Source of the DNA: Methanobacteriota archaeon
Lineage (GTDB): Archaea > Altiarchaeota > Altiarchaeia > IMC4 > QMZM01
NCBI GenBank assembly: GCA_021731385.1
Contig: JAKFXM010000102.1
Span: 1 to 8,087, forward strand
Direction of reading: 5' to 3'
DNA length: 8,087 nucleotides
Shown: piece after piece, positions 1-7,041 of the stretch
Position numbering within the stretch: the first letter of the stretch is position 1
How the letters are laid out: each line of letters opens with the position of its first letter
Made by a program: the position numbers and the translations under genes
Notes under the pieces: generated by a model
The model's database searches: none
Seen by the model: the letters and a program-made list of their open reading frames with translations, nothing else
Told to the model about the DNA's origin: nothing

Positions 1-22
1 AAGTAATTCTATATATCCTATA

Positions 23-1288
23 ATGGATAAAACAGCAGTAAGCGACTACATAGCGGAATACTCCAAAAAGGAATTCCCTGAGATGGTAGAAAGGGAACTA
101 AGAATTCACCCTGACAAAAAATTCGCAACAGCATTAATAGGACCTAGAAGGTCAGGTAAGACATACTATCTATTCCAATTGATGAAAGAAGAAGGAGCAA
201 ACGAGTTACTGTATCTGAATTTCGAGGATACAAGATTAATTGACTTAAACTTCAAAGAGATAAGAGAGGTAATAAGACAGTATACAGAACTATCCGGGAA
301 ATCTCCAAAAAATCTCTTTCTCGACGAAATACAGAACATAAGCCGCTGGGAAGCGGCAGTGCGGGAGTTATACGACACGCACAGATATCGCATATACCTT
401 ACGGGATCGTCATCCAAACTGCTCTCGAAAGAGATAGCAACACAGATGAGGGGGCGATCCCTGACATATTTATTTCTTCCATTTTCCCTTAGGGAATACC
501 TTAAAGTCAGGAAATTCGACACAAGCAAAATGAGCAGGGATGACATTAGTATATTAAAACACCACTTAAAGGAATATCTTGAATTTGGAGGATTCCCGGA
601 TGTAGTAATATCGCAGCAGAAAGAAAAAATACTCAAAGAGTACTTCGATGCAATACTCTACAAGGATGTTGTAGAGAGACACAATGTAAAAAATCTTCAT
701 CTGGTAAATCTTATCTTCAAGCAGCTTGTGAACAACTTCTCTAAAGAATTCAGCATAAACGCAATATATCAAAACTTCAAATCACATGGCGTAAAGGTTT
801 CAAGAGACACAATATATAAATACATAAACTACTTTGAGGACTCTGTATCAGTGTTCACACTAAAAAGACACAGCGAAAAACTACGACAAAAGGAAGCATG
901 GCCTAGGAAAATCTACCTGTCAGATACAGGATTTTCAAAAGTCATAAAATCTTCAGAGGATATGGGGCGATTAATGGAAAATGCAGTATTTCTCGAACTA
1001 ATCAGAAAAAGGAATACAAAACCACTTCTGGAGGTAAACTACTATAAAGACCTGCAGGGGAAGGAGGTGGACTTTGTGCTGAGTGAAGCAAACAAAATAA
1101 CAGAGATTATACAGGTAACCTATGCAACAGGACTATGTGAAATCAGGGAAGCCGAAACAAAAAACCTGATATCGGCATCAAAAAAACTAAGATGTAAAAA
1201 TCAGACAGTAATCACATGGGACTATGAAGCAGATCAGGAAGATATAAGATATACGCCGCTGTGGAAGTGGCTGTTAATTGAAGAATAA
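23..1288 (+). CDS. AAA_14/DUF4143-type P-loop ATPase
   Basis: 421-residue cytoplasmic P-loop ATPase of the AAA_14 plus DUF4143 architecture common in archaea. Walker A is GPRRSGKT at residues 40-47. Walker B is NLFLDEIQ, with acidic residues D101 and E102. A sensor-like strand, YLTGSS, lies at 125-130, followed by RGRS (143-146) and PFSLREYL (153-160), a typical order for the family. The C-terminal half (about 225-421) has a winged-helix-like stretch and then GKEVDFVL (D350) and EIIQVTY, which look like a degenerate PD-(D/E)xK nuclease fold with Gln where a catalytic Glu is expected. Nuclease activity is therefore doubtful. No signal peptide or membrane helix is seen, and length is normal for the family. 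The ATG at 23 has no clear Shine-Dalgarno sequence. A small gene follows after 25 bp, perhaps in the same transcript. The biological role of this family is poorly defined. Confidence 0.85.
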   Translation: MDKTAVSDYIAEYSKKEFPEMVERELRIHPDKKFATALIGPRRSGKTYYLFQLMKEEGANELLYLNFEDTRLIDLNFKEIREVIRQYTELSGKSPKNLFLDEIQNISRWEAAVRELYDTHRYRIYLTGSSSKLLSKEIATQMRGRSLTYLFLPFSLREYLKVRKFDTSKMSRDDISILKHHLKEYLEFGGFPDVVISQQKEKILKEYFDAILYKDVVERHNVKNLHLVNLIFKQLVNNFSKEFSINAIYQNFKSHGVKVSRDTIYKYINYFEDSVSVFTLKRHSEKLRQKEAWPRKIYLSDTGFSKVIKSSEDMGRLMENAVFLELIRKRNTKPLLEVNYYKDLQGKEVDFVLSEANKITEIIQVTYATGLCEIREAETKNLISASKKLRCKNQTVITWDYEADQEDIRYTPLWKWLLIEE

Positions 1289-1296
1289 AAAAGTTA

Positions 1297-1308
1297 GAGG
1301 GTGTGATC
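1297..1308 (+). promoter_or_regulatory. Shine-Dalgarno site for the 73-residue gene
   Basis: GAGGGTGTGATC ends 5 nt before the ATG at 1314. It resembles the archaeal AGGAGGTGATC consensus with two extra bases inside. It favours the ATG at 1314 over the in-frame TTG at 1278, which would overlap the ATPase gene. Confidence 0.6.
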
Positions 1309-1313
1309 TAAGC

Positions 1314-1535
1314 ATGTATAAGATAAAATTATTGAAAAGTATTGAATTAAAGATAACAGTACCTAAAGGAGCAAAGAGTGGAGAAATAACAGGAAAATTT
1401 ATTGATGAACAGGGAATTATATCACAAAACAGAGAAGAAGTAATTTCTTCAACTCTTAGTATGGAAACTATGATTGACGATATAATCAGTAACTTATTTT
1501 TTGATCAACATCCTGAATCGAAACTATATAAATAA
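1314..1535 (+). CDS. small hypothetical protein (73 aa)
   Basis: Not recognised. It encodes a 73-residue soluble protein beginning MYKIKLLKSIELKITVPKG and ending PESKLYK. An N-terminal beta-rich half (about 1-45) is followed by an amphipathic, Met-rich helical stretch (about 48-63). There are no cysteines, no membrane segment and no catalytic motif. The start at 1314 is chosen for the good Shine-Dalgarno site just upstream; a TTG 12 codons earlier is possible but less likely. It lies 25 bp after the ATPase gene and is probably co-transcribed with it. The stop codon touches the first base of the hairpin at 1535, the predicted right end of an IS200-like element, so the gene may be a truncated 5' portion of a longer one. 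A translational partner of the ATPase is equally possible. Confidence 0.55.
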   Translation: MYKIKLLKSIELKITVPKGAKSGEITGKFIDEQGIISQNREEVISSTLSMETMIDDIISNLFFDQHPESKLYK

Positions 1536-1557
1536 CCGCCAGTCAAAGACTGGCGGT
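1535..1557. repeat. IS right-end hairpin with AAA loop, possible terminator
   Basis: Perfect 10-bp stem (left arm ACCGCCAGTC) with an AAA loop closed by C-G. It starts at the last base of the 73-residue gene and ends 8 bp from the tnpA stop. The plus strand continues TATTTTA, so it may also act as a weak terminator between the convergent genes. Confidence 0.75.
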
Positions 1558-1565
1558 ATTTTACG

Positions 1566-2029
1566 CTAAGCTAAATATTGTGTGATTGTAGCCTGTCCTT
1601 TGAGCATCTGTTTTTTATTGCCTGCCTGATTTCGGACATAGGTGCGCATTTCATCCGCGTCCCTACCTGTGCTGTCAAAGTATATCTGCGAGCCCCATAG
1701 TCCGCTGCCCCAGAAGTACTTGCGCTTCATCTCAGGAAACTCCTTCAACAATTTGTATCCTGATGTACCCTTCAGGAGTTTGGCTACATCCTCCACACTA
1801 TACCTTATACCCAAGTCCACATCGATATGCACATGGTTTTTGTCAAAGCCAATCTCATGTAACCTGAAACCATGCCTGCTTTCAACCTCCCTAAAGATTT
1901 CTTCGCAGCGCCCCTGCAAGTCTGGAACTTCCGAAAAAATATATTGTGGCAGTACTTCACTTTGAAACTCACATGCATCTCGGCCCTGCCTATTGCAGAG
2001 CTAAAGCTATTTAAGTCCTTATTCGTCAT
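1566..2029 (-). pseudogene. tnpA: TnpA, Y1 HUH transposase (IS200/IS605 family), frameshifted
   Basis: Single-strand transposase of about 154 residues, read in two frames. The N-terminal part starts at the ATG at 2029 (MTNKDLN...) and carries the family strand HVSFKVKYCHNIF. The sequence then changes frame near a run of six A on the plus strand (1934-1939; T6 on the coding strand). It continues as SEVPDLQGRCEEIFREV to a stop at 1566. The HUH motif HVH is encoded at 1827-1835 and the likely catalytic Tyr in RTYVRNQ at 1638-1640. GLWGSQIYFDSTGR is also typical of the family. All core residues are retained, so the only visible lesion is the one-base shift. It could be a real mutation, a homopolymer sequencing error or a -1 ribosomal frameshift. 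An upstream GGGGGT supports the start at 2029. An internal ATG at 1978 is a less likely start because it removes conserved N-terminal residues. Confidence 0.8.
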
Positions 2030-2036
2030 TTTTATT

Positions 2037-2042
2037 ACCCCC
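2037..2042 (-). promoter_or_regulatory. Shine-Dalgarno site of tnpA
   Basis: GGGGGT on the minus strand lies 7 nt before the ATG at 2029. It supports that start for the transposase. Confidence 0.45.
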
Positions 2043-2132
2043 GCTGGAGCAGTGATTCTATTACCCCGCGACTGAACAAGGTAACACTGCCCCAGTTATA
2101 ATAACCTAGAAAGCAAGTAGTATATGACCAGA

Positions 2133-2153
2133 CCACTGGTCAAAGACCAGTGG
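2133..2153. repeat. IS left-end hairpin with AAA loop
   Basis: Perfect 9-bp stem (left arm CCACTGGTC) with an AAA loop closed by C-G. It shares the loop-proximal GTC/GAC and the outer CC/GG with the hairpin at 1535-1557 but differs between them on both arms, so pairing is conserved while sequence is not. It lies 103 bp upstream of the tnpA start, where a left-end subterminal hairpin is expected. Confidence 0.7.
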
Positions 2154-2178
2154 AATTCTTTACTTTAAAAGTGTAGAT

Positions 2179-2295
2179 ATGATTTCAAAAAAGACATTCA
2201 GGCAGATAATCGGCAGGGCATTTATCTCGGGAAGAGAGGTATTTACACTGACAGGGGTATTCAGGAGGGCTGCTGAAAAGATTAGAAGAACTTAA
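2179..2295 (+). CDS. small basic ORF (38 aa), possibly a gene remnant
   Basis: Not recognised. The ORF encodes 38 residues beginning MISKKTFRQIIGRAF and ending RRAAEKIRRT, strongly basic (about eleven Arg/Lys) and probably helical. The frame is open further upstream to 2128, inside the left-end hairpin of the IS. It starts about 26 bp beyond that hairpin and ends 4 bp before the stop of the convergent HerA-like gene. No good Shine-Dalgarno sequence is seen; GTGTAGAT directly precedes the ATG. It may be the 3' remnant of a gene interrupted by the IS, a genuine basic peptide, or a chance frame. Confidence 0.3.
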   Translation: MISKKTFRQIIGRAFISGREVFTLTGVFRRAAEKIRRT

Positions 2296-2299
2296 TTGC

Positions 2300-5200
2300 T
2301 TATTTTTCTTCTTTTAATTCTTCCTTCAGTTTCTCCCATTTATCCTTTCGTTCCTTGCCCATATTCTCCAGTTTTCCTGCAATAGTTGTATGGTCGATCC
2401 CGATATCTATCTTTCTCTTTTCATCCTCTTCTTTTCTATGCTTCTCCTCTTCTGCCTTTTTCCTTTCTCCCTCACCTATCTTGCCGTATGCTTCTTCTAT
2501 TCTCGGTTCAAGTGATTCAAGATAGAGCTTCACAACATCAAAAGAACCTTTTTTGACATTTTCAAGTGCAAGATTCAGTTCAAGTTCAAGGTCAAATACA
2601 TCTACATTCGTCTTCTTCATGATGTCTAATTTATCCCTCAGTTCATCTATCTTCTGGTTGTATGTATCATACGATTCAAGTTCACTGTCACTTAACCTTG
2701 TCAAACTGTGGAGCACAGGTCTGAATGAAACGAAGTATGGTCTTCCCTTATTGTATTCAGAATTCTGTATCATTCCCGTTCCTACAGAGGCTTTGACGAC
2801 AGATCTCAGGATGTCTTCACCATATTTCATCTTTATCCTTTCAAGGTCGCCCTCATATCTTGTTCGCATCTGAACCTCCGTTCCTATATTCGCCTTTATC
2901 TCCCCGACAAAGTCACTCAAAACCTGTGAAATAAGAACCAGACCAATTCCCCACTTTCTGAATTCCCTTACCGCCCTTTCCACCTGAGTAAATCCTTTGC
3001 CGCTTCCCCCAAATTTCGGAAGAAGCCTGTGAACCTCGTCATATACAAACAACGCCCTTACTTCATGGGTTTCCTCAAGATTTGCCCAAAATACCTCTTT
3101 TATGGTGTTTTCCACAAGAACATCAATATCACTTGGGTCAAGTTTGTGTAAACAGAACACCGTTATTTCTCCCTTTTTCAGATACTTTTTTATATCTATT
3201 CTTTTGTTTGGGTCCTTTACTATCTGGATATTCCCATTAAACGCCCTTGCATCATTTTCTTTCATATGGAAACTTCTGTAAAGCCTGAATATCATCGGGT
3301 CCTTGTTTGCCCTCAAAAATCCGGACCACTGTGCAGTTGGGTCAAAAACAAGAAGAGATGCACCTTTTAATAAAGCCTCCTCAACAATTATCTGGGCTGC
3401 AACAGTCTTTCCGGAACCTGTAGCACCCGCTACCAGGGAATGGGTCTGTAATTTATCAACCTCTACAAATGCCCTGATTGATGTTTCAGCAATCCTGCCA
3501 ATGAATCCTGACCTTGGCCCGGGCTGAGGTAGTGCAGGAAGTTCAACTAATTCAAGATATCGTTTCTTTTTAGCCCTTTCCATCCGGTAGTATATATATG
3601 CCCCATAAACCAGGGCTACTGAAAAAAATACTGCAAGAATCAACCATACGGGAATACCAAAAACAGTCAATGAGAAGAATGACCTCCTTATCGATATATA
3701 TGCAAGAGAGGACACATCCCTTGCCCTGCCCGCTTCAATAGAATATCTTGCTATGCCTTTTATCATATACCTGCCTTCCCGTACATCATTAGATACATTT
3801 ATCTCCCTGATTACGGTAGTTGTTGTTTCTACAATTAAACTCTCATTACTCATGGAGACTATTTCATTGGTAGAGATATCGATTAGTTGCAGTTCCAATC
3901 GGGCATCAACCCTCTTTACCCCCCCCAGATTATAAATTGTTGCCTCTACCTTAAGTTTGTCCCCCGGCTCTATAATGTCAGTAAGAGGCTGTATCTTAAG
4001 GTCAAGTAATTTCTCACTTGTTGCAAGAACTCTTATGTTTATGGGGATATTAGAGGATGTTCCGGCCATAGTCAGGATAAGCTCACCATAATAATTTCCG
4101 GGAGGGGTTCCCTCAGGGATATAGGTCCCTATAACAAGGTCAGTTTCCTCCCCCGCATTCAGGGTTATGCTTGTATTCTCTAATATTATGAAATCTAAAA
4201 CCTTTCCAGTTACATTAACAACCATCGCCGTTGTCAGATTTGCCGGATTTTTAATCCTTATGCTCGTTCTTGTAAATTCTAACGGGTATAATTCTGCAGA
4301 AACAACCTGATAACCGGAAATCAATGAAACCTGCTTTGCCAATAGCAGTAATTTCATATCCTCGGCCTGCTTTTCCATAACATCCTTCAGATAGGTTATT
4401 ATTGCAGTATCGCGAAGTGTCAGATTTAATTGCCCTTTTGTAGCATTCATCTGCTCCTCAAATTTCCTGATGCGTTCCATAATAACCTCAAGCGAGGACT
4501 CAATTCCGGTTACATCGGTCTTCGGACCTGTAGGGCACATTCCGCAATCCAGGGGGCATGTAGAGCATGATTCACCATAGTTTAATTCGCATATAGTATT
4601 GCCGCACCTCAATGCCTCTACAAGCATAAAAGCCCCCGATGTATTTATTATACCTGCAGTTGCTGTATTCATAAATTTATCTACAGAACCCTTCAGGTTA
4701 ATCCAGTCAATATTACAGGTTCTATTGCTGTATGTCCAGTCGGGGCAGTAATATATCTGCAGGAGGTCCTTACTTCTTATCTTTGCAGGATCGTACATTA
4801 TTGTAATAGAACCGTTGGATGTCAGATTTGTATTAGGTGCAAACCCGGTTATTGGATTCGCAGATGCTATATCCACATCACTTCCGGCAATAAGATCCAT
4901 GTCTATTGGATCATTATCAATAGTTGCGAAATCTACATTGTCCAATTTAAACATTATACCCTGTACTTTCATAACCATATCATAATTCCTCATATTAACC
5001 GTGGTGTTGTATTTCCCATTCTTTGTTGTGAAATTATTAAGTATTATATCTGTCCCTGGTCTGTAGAATTCAAAAAACACATCAAGAGGAATACCTTCAG
5101 CAGTTATAATATCCCCATAAAACCTCCTGAGATTAGAGACGCCGAACCATGTGGATCTATTGGCAACATTTCCGTTAATATCCCTTACCCATACTACTAC

Positions 5201-6274
5201 GGTATAATCCCCGATTGCAACAGACGGGATGCTGACACTGTAAACACCGGTAGCATTTGACATGGAATAATTCCGGGCAGTGCCGTTTGGCGAGGTTACC
5301 TCTGCTACAATATTGTCAATATCAGATATAGAGATTATGCTTGCGGTTATTGTTGCAGTTTCTCCCGGAAGGGCAGGACTTACAGAAATAGTAGTAATAT
5401 ATAAAACTGACCTTATAACTGTAAGTTTAATTTCCTTTGAATTTCCGGCAGCATCTGTAGAGGTTATTGTTATTACATTTGGGCCGGGATTCAACATAAC
5501 CGTAGAATTGAATCTTCCTCCAATGACCGGAACAATTGCACCATTTATCATAAGCAATACATTCTCTTCAGTTGTTCCGCTGACAAAGGTTTCATTCTGC
5601 GTTGTCACGGAATTGTTTAAAGGATTCTGAACAAAAAGCAGCGGAGGGGTACTGTCAACAACCAATAAATCAAAAAATGAACCGGAATTTCCTGATGCAT
5701 CCCCTATATCAACCCTGACAGTATATTTTCCATCGAATAGGGGGGAGGTCATTGCTCCTGTGTAATTTCCATCCCCCATGGGGGTAAGACTTGCCGTAAT
5801 ATCATCAATTGTTACATTTATATCTACATTAAGCGATGTAAATGCCTTTATTTGAATCTCTTTCCCGGCCTGTGTGGGATTTGGCAATATCGTTATGTTC
5901 AAAAGGAATTTACCGAGGACAATCTTTTTTGCATATAACGGGCTATCCGTAGGAAGGGTTTCAACCACGCTGGAACTTGTACTATTAAATATTGCAGTTA
6001 TCTTTATCGTTTCACCTATGGAATATCCATCCTGCAGGTTTGATAAATCAAAGAGATAGTCCCCGGTTGATGTAGTCGTATCATATAATTGCTCCCCGGT
6101 GGGAAGATAAGTAAGGGTTACTGAAGCGTTGCTCTGGGGGGTTATTCCGTCATCCTGATAGACCCTTCCAACAACCACATACAATGAAATTTCTGCCTGT
6201 GTTGGCTGTGCTACTGCATCATTTATCAGTATTATCAGCACTAGGGTAAGCAGAGATATTAGATTTTTATTCAT
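2300..6274 (-). CDS. membrane-anchored HerA/VirD4-like ATPase with large Ig-like ectodomain
   Basis: 1324 residues. A signal peptide (about 1-22, cleavage near AVA/QP) is followed by a carboxypeptidase-regulatory or CnaB-like domain (30-125) and Ig-like domains (about 122-207, 208-288, 290-380). Next come another beta domain (382-470), a six-cysteine motif from C557 to C580, a helical and probably coiled-coil stretch (587-650), and two NEW3/CARDB-like beta domains (655-752, 754-862). One membrane helix lies at about 873-896, followed by basic residues (RMERAKKKR), giving an outside-to-inside topology. The cytoplasmic part is a HerA/DUF87-type motor with Walker A GATGSGKT (950-957), Walker B ALFVYDE (D1079, E1080) and sensor GLVLISQ (Q1117). 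A highly charged, coiled-coil-like tail runs from about 1200. About 25 N-x-S/T sequons lie before the membrane helix and none after. It starts 5 bp after the HisA-related gene, with no clear Shine-Dalgarno. The ATPase class is secure; its role (DNA or protein translocation, surface sensing) is unknown. Confidence 0.85.
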   Translation of the reverse strand: MNKNLISLLTLVLIILINDAVAQPTQAEISLYVVVGRVYQDDGITPQSNASVTLTYLPTGEQLYDTTTSTGDYLFDLSNLQDGYSIGETIKITAIFNSTSSSVVETLPTDSPLYAKKIVLGKFLLNITILPNPTQAGKEIQIKAFTSLNVDINVTIDDITASLTPMGDGNYTGAMTSPLFDGKYTVRVDIGDASGNSGSFFDLLVVDSTPPLLFVQNPLNNSVTTQNETFVSGTTEENVLLMINGAIVPVIGGRFNSTVMLNPGPNVITITSTDAAGNSKEIKLTVIRSVLYITTISVSPALPGETATITASIISISDIDNIVAEVTSPNGTARNYSMSNATGVYSVSIPSVAIGDYTVVVWVRDINGNVANRSTWFGVSNLRRFYGDIITAEGIPLDVFFEFYRPGTDIILNNFTTKNGKYNTTVNMRNYDMVMKVQGIMFKLDNVDFATIDNDPIDMDLIAGSDVDIASANPITGFAPNTNLTSNGSITIMYDPAKIRSKDLLQIYYCPDWTYSNRTCNIDWINLKGSVDKFMNTATAGIINTSGAFMLVEALRCGNTICELNYGESCSTCPLDCGMCPTGPKTDVTGIESSLEVIMERIRKFEEQMNATKGQLNLTLRDTAIITYLKDVMEKQAEDMKLLLLAKQVSLISGYQVVSAELYPLEFTRTSIRIKNPANLTTAMVVNVTGKVLDFIILENTSITLNAGEETDLVIGTYIPEGTPPGNYYGELILTMAGTSSNIPINIRVLATSEKLLDLKIQPLTDIIEPGDKLKVEATIYNLGGVKRVDARLELQLIDISTNEIVSMSNESLIVETTTTVIREINVSNDVREGRYMIKGIARYSIEAGRARDVSSLAYISIRRSFFSLTVFGIPVWLILAVFFSVALVYGAYIYYRMERAKKKRYLELVELPALPQPGPRSGFIGRIAETSIRAFVEVDKLQTHSLVAGATGSGKTVAAQIIVEEALLKGASLLVFDPTAQWSGFLRANKDPMIFRLYRSFHMKENDARAFNGNIQIVKDPNKRIDIKKYLKKGEITVFCLHKLDPSDIDVLVENTIKEVFWANLEETHEVRALFVYDEVHRLLPKFGGSGKGFTQVERAVREFRKWGIGLVLISQVLSDFVGEIKANIGTEVQMRTRYEGDLERIKMKYGEDILRSVVKASVGTGMIQNSEYNKGRPYFVSFRPVLHSLTRLSDSELESYDTYNQKIDELRDKLDIMKKTNVDVFDLELELNLALENVKKGSFDVVKLYLESLEPRIEEAYGKIGEGERKKAEEEKHRKEEDEKRKIDIGIDHTTIAGKLENMGKERKDKWEKLKEELKEEK

Positions 6275-6279
6275 TGTAA

Positions 6280-6963
6280 TTATTTACTTTTAATTGGATA
6301 TTTGATTGCTCCGGAATGTATTGCAGAGCCTATTAGTACCTTTGATATACCGATTCTTTTCAATGCCTCCAGATCATGGGAGTTTCTTATCCCACCACCG
6401 TATATTATGCTCCTTTTTGGAAAATTTTTAATGACATAACTGCAGAGACCCAAATTTGGCCCGGATGACATCCCTACCCTGTCCATGTCAATGACCATTA
6501 TTTCACCGGGTTCAATGTCCTTCAGCATATCAATAAAGCCATGAAGATGGAATGGCATCCCGCATAGCAGTTGGTTGTTTTTTATATCAATACTGACAAC
6601 GAATTTTTCAGGGATTTCAAACAATTTCAAAGAGTTAAAGGTCTCGCTTGCCACTACGGGAATTACCCCCTGTAGTATTGCTGAATTCTCAAGTGCCCAT
6701 CTGCCAAGATCGGCAATAATAGGAATTCCCGTTTCTTTTGATATTTCTTCAATTATGTCAAGATTCGGCTTTGAATGGAGTATTCCATCGAGATCGGCAA
6801 TGTATATCTCCTTAAATCCCATCCCTTTGTAAGCCTTAGCAACTTCAGGAGGGTCTGGCGAGCCAACTAATCTGCTTCTTAGAGGTTTGTAATCATTCCT
6901 TTTGCCGCCAACAGCCCGGACAGCGATTCTGTCCTTTATGTCTATAACAGGGATTATCTCCAT
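6280..6963 (-). CDS. HisA/HisF-related TIM-barrel protein (archaeal)
   Basis: 227-residue TIM-barrel protein of the archaeal HisA/HisF-related family (TIGR00734-like), which is distinct from the histidine enzyme HisA. It begins MEIIPVIDIKDRIAVRAVGG, containing the first catalytic-type Asp of HisA. SIDIKNNQL carries the second Asp, and GGGIRNSHDL and VLIGSAIHSG form the usual split phosphate-binding site. It therefore probably binds a phosphorylated sugar or aminoketone. Family members occur in archaea that also have true HisA, so histidine synthesis is not the likely role. The nearby MfnD-like ATP-grasp gene makes a part in methanofuran-type cofactor synthesis plausible but unproven. The ATG at 6963 has no Shine-Dalgarno sequence and lies next to an AT-rich region, which suggests a leaderless or short-leader message. 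The HerA-like gene follows after 5 bp, so the two are probably one transcript. Confidence 0.8.
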   Translation of the reverse strand: MEIIPVIDIKDRIAVRAVGGKRNDYKPLRSRLVGSPDPPEVAKAYKGMGFKEIYIADLDGILHSKPNLDIIEEISKETGIPIIADLGRWALENSAILQGVIPVVASETFNSLKLFEIPEKFVVSIDIKNNQLLCGMPFHLHGFIDMLKDIEPGEIMVIDMDRVGMSSGPNLGLCSYVIKNFPKRSIIYGGGIRNSHDLEALKRIGISKVLIGSAIHSGAIKYPIKSK

Positions 6964-7041
6964 AATTATTTAATAAGTAATTAATAATAATTAAAGCATA
7001 GTAATAATAATTAAAGCATAGTAATAATAATTAAAGCATAG
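6964..7041. promoter_or_regulatory. divergent promoter region of the HisA-related and Lrp genes
   Basis: 78 bp separates the two divergent starts and is almost entirely A and T. TTTAATTA-like tracts lie about 25-30 nt before each ATG, the place of a TATA box for leaderless archaeal transcripts. Neither gene has a Shine-Dalgarno sequence here. The exact promoter positions are inferred. Confidence 0.5.
6982..7041. repeat. three exact 20-bp tandem repeats before the Lrp gene
   Basis: TAATAATAATTAAAGCATAG occurs three times head to tail (6982-7001, 7002-7021, 7022-7041) with no mismatch. The last copy ends directly at the ATG of the Lrp/AsnC gene. A 20-bp period is about two helical turns, so identical sites fall on the same DNA face. 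The copies may be operators for the adjacent regulator or multiplied promoter elements. Confidence 0.9.

Larger units (their letters stand above)
1535..2153 (-). mobile_element. IS200/IS605-like element (tnpA only)
   Basis: The element consists of a Y1 HUH transposase gene on the minus strand bracketed by two perfect hairpins with 3-nt loops, at 1535-1557 (downstream end) and 2133-2153 (upstream end). On the tnpA coding strand both loops read TTT and the loop-proximal stem is the same, as expected of the subterminal hairpins bound by Y1 transposases. There are no terminal inverted repeats and no target duplication, also as expected. No tnpB is present, so this is an IS200-type layout. The real cleavage sites probably lie some bases outside the hairpins and cannot be placed. 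The tnpA frame is broken, so the copy may be inactive unless frameshifting restores it. Confidence 0.7.

Noticed and set aside
342..357. Hairpin GCCGCT / AGCGGC with a GGGA loop
   Set aside because: It lies inside the ATPase coding sequence, has a 4-nt loop unlike the others, and is isolated; probably chance.
1642..1965. Plus-strand frame of 107 codons opposite tnpA
   Set aside because: It is the antisense shadow of a recognisable transposase and has no family features or ribosome binding site.
2155..2299. tnpB or omega-RNA next to tnpA
   Set aside because: The space outside the left hairpin is under 150 bp and holds only a 38-codon ORF; no zinc-finger or RuvC-like sequence is present.
5280..5630. 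Plus-strand frame of 116 codons opposite the ectodomain
   Set aside because: Hydrophobic composition comes from the complement of Ser/Thr/Asn-rich coding sequence; no start signal.
6982..7041. Possible CRISPR array
   Set aside because: The three repeats are directly adjacent with no spacers and consist of AT-rich promoter-like sequence.
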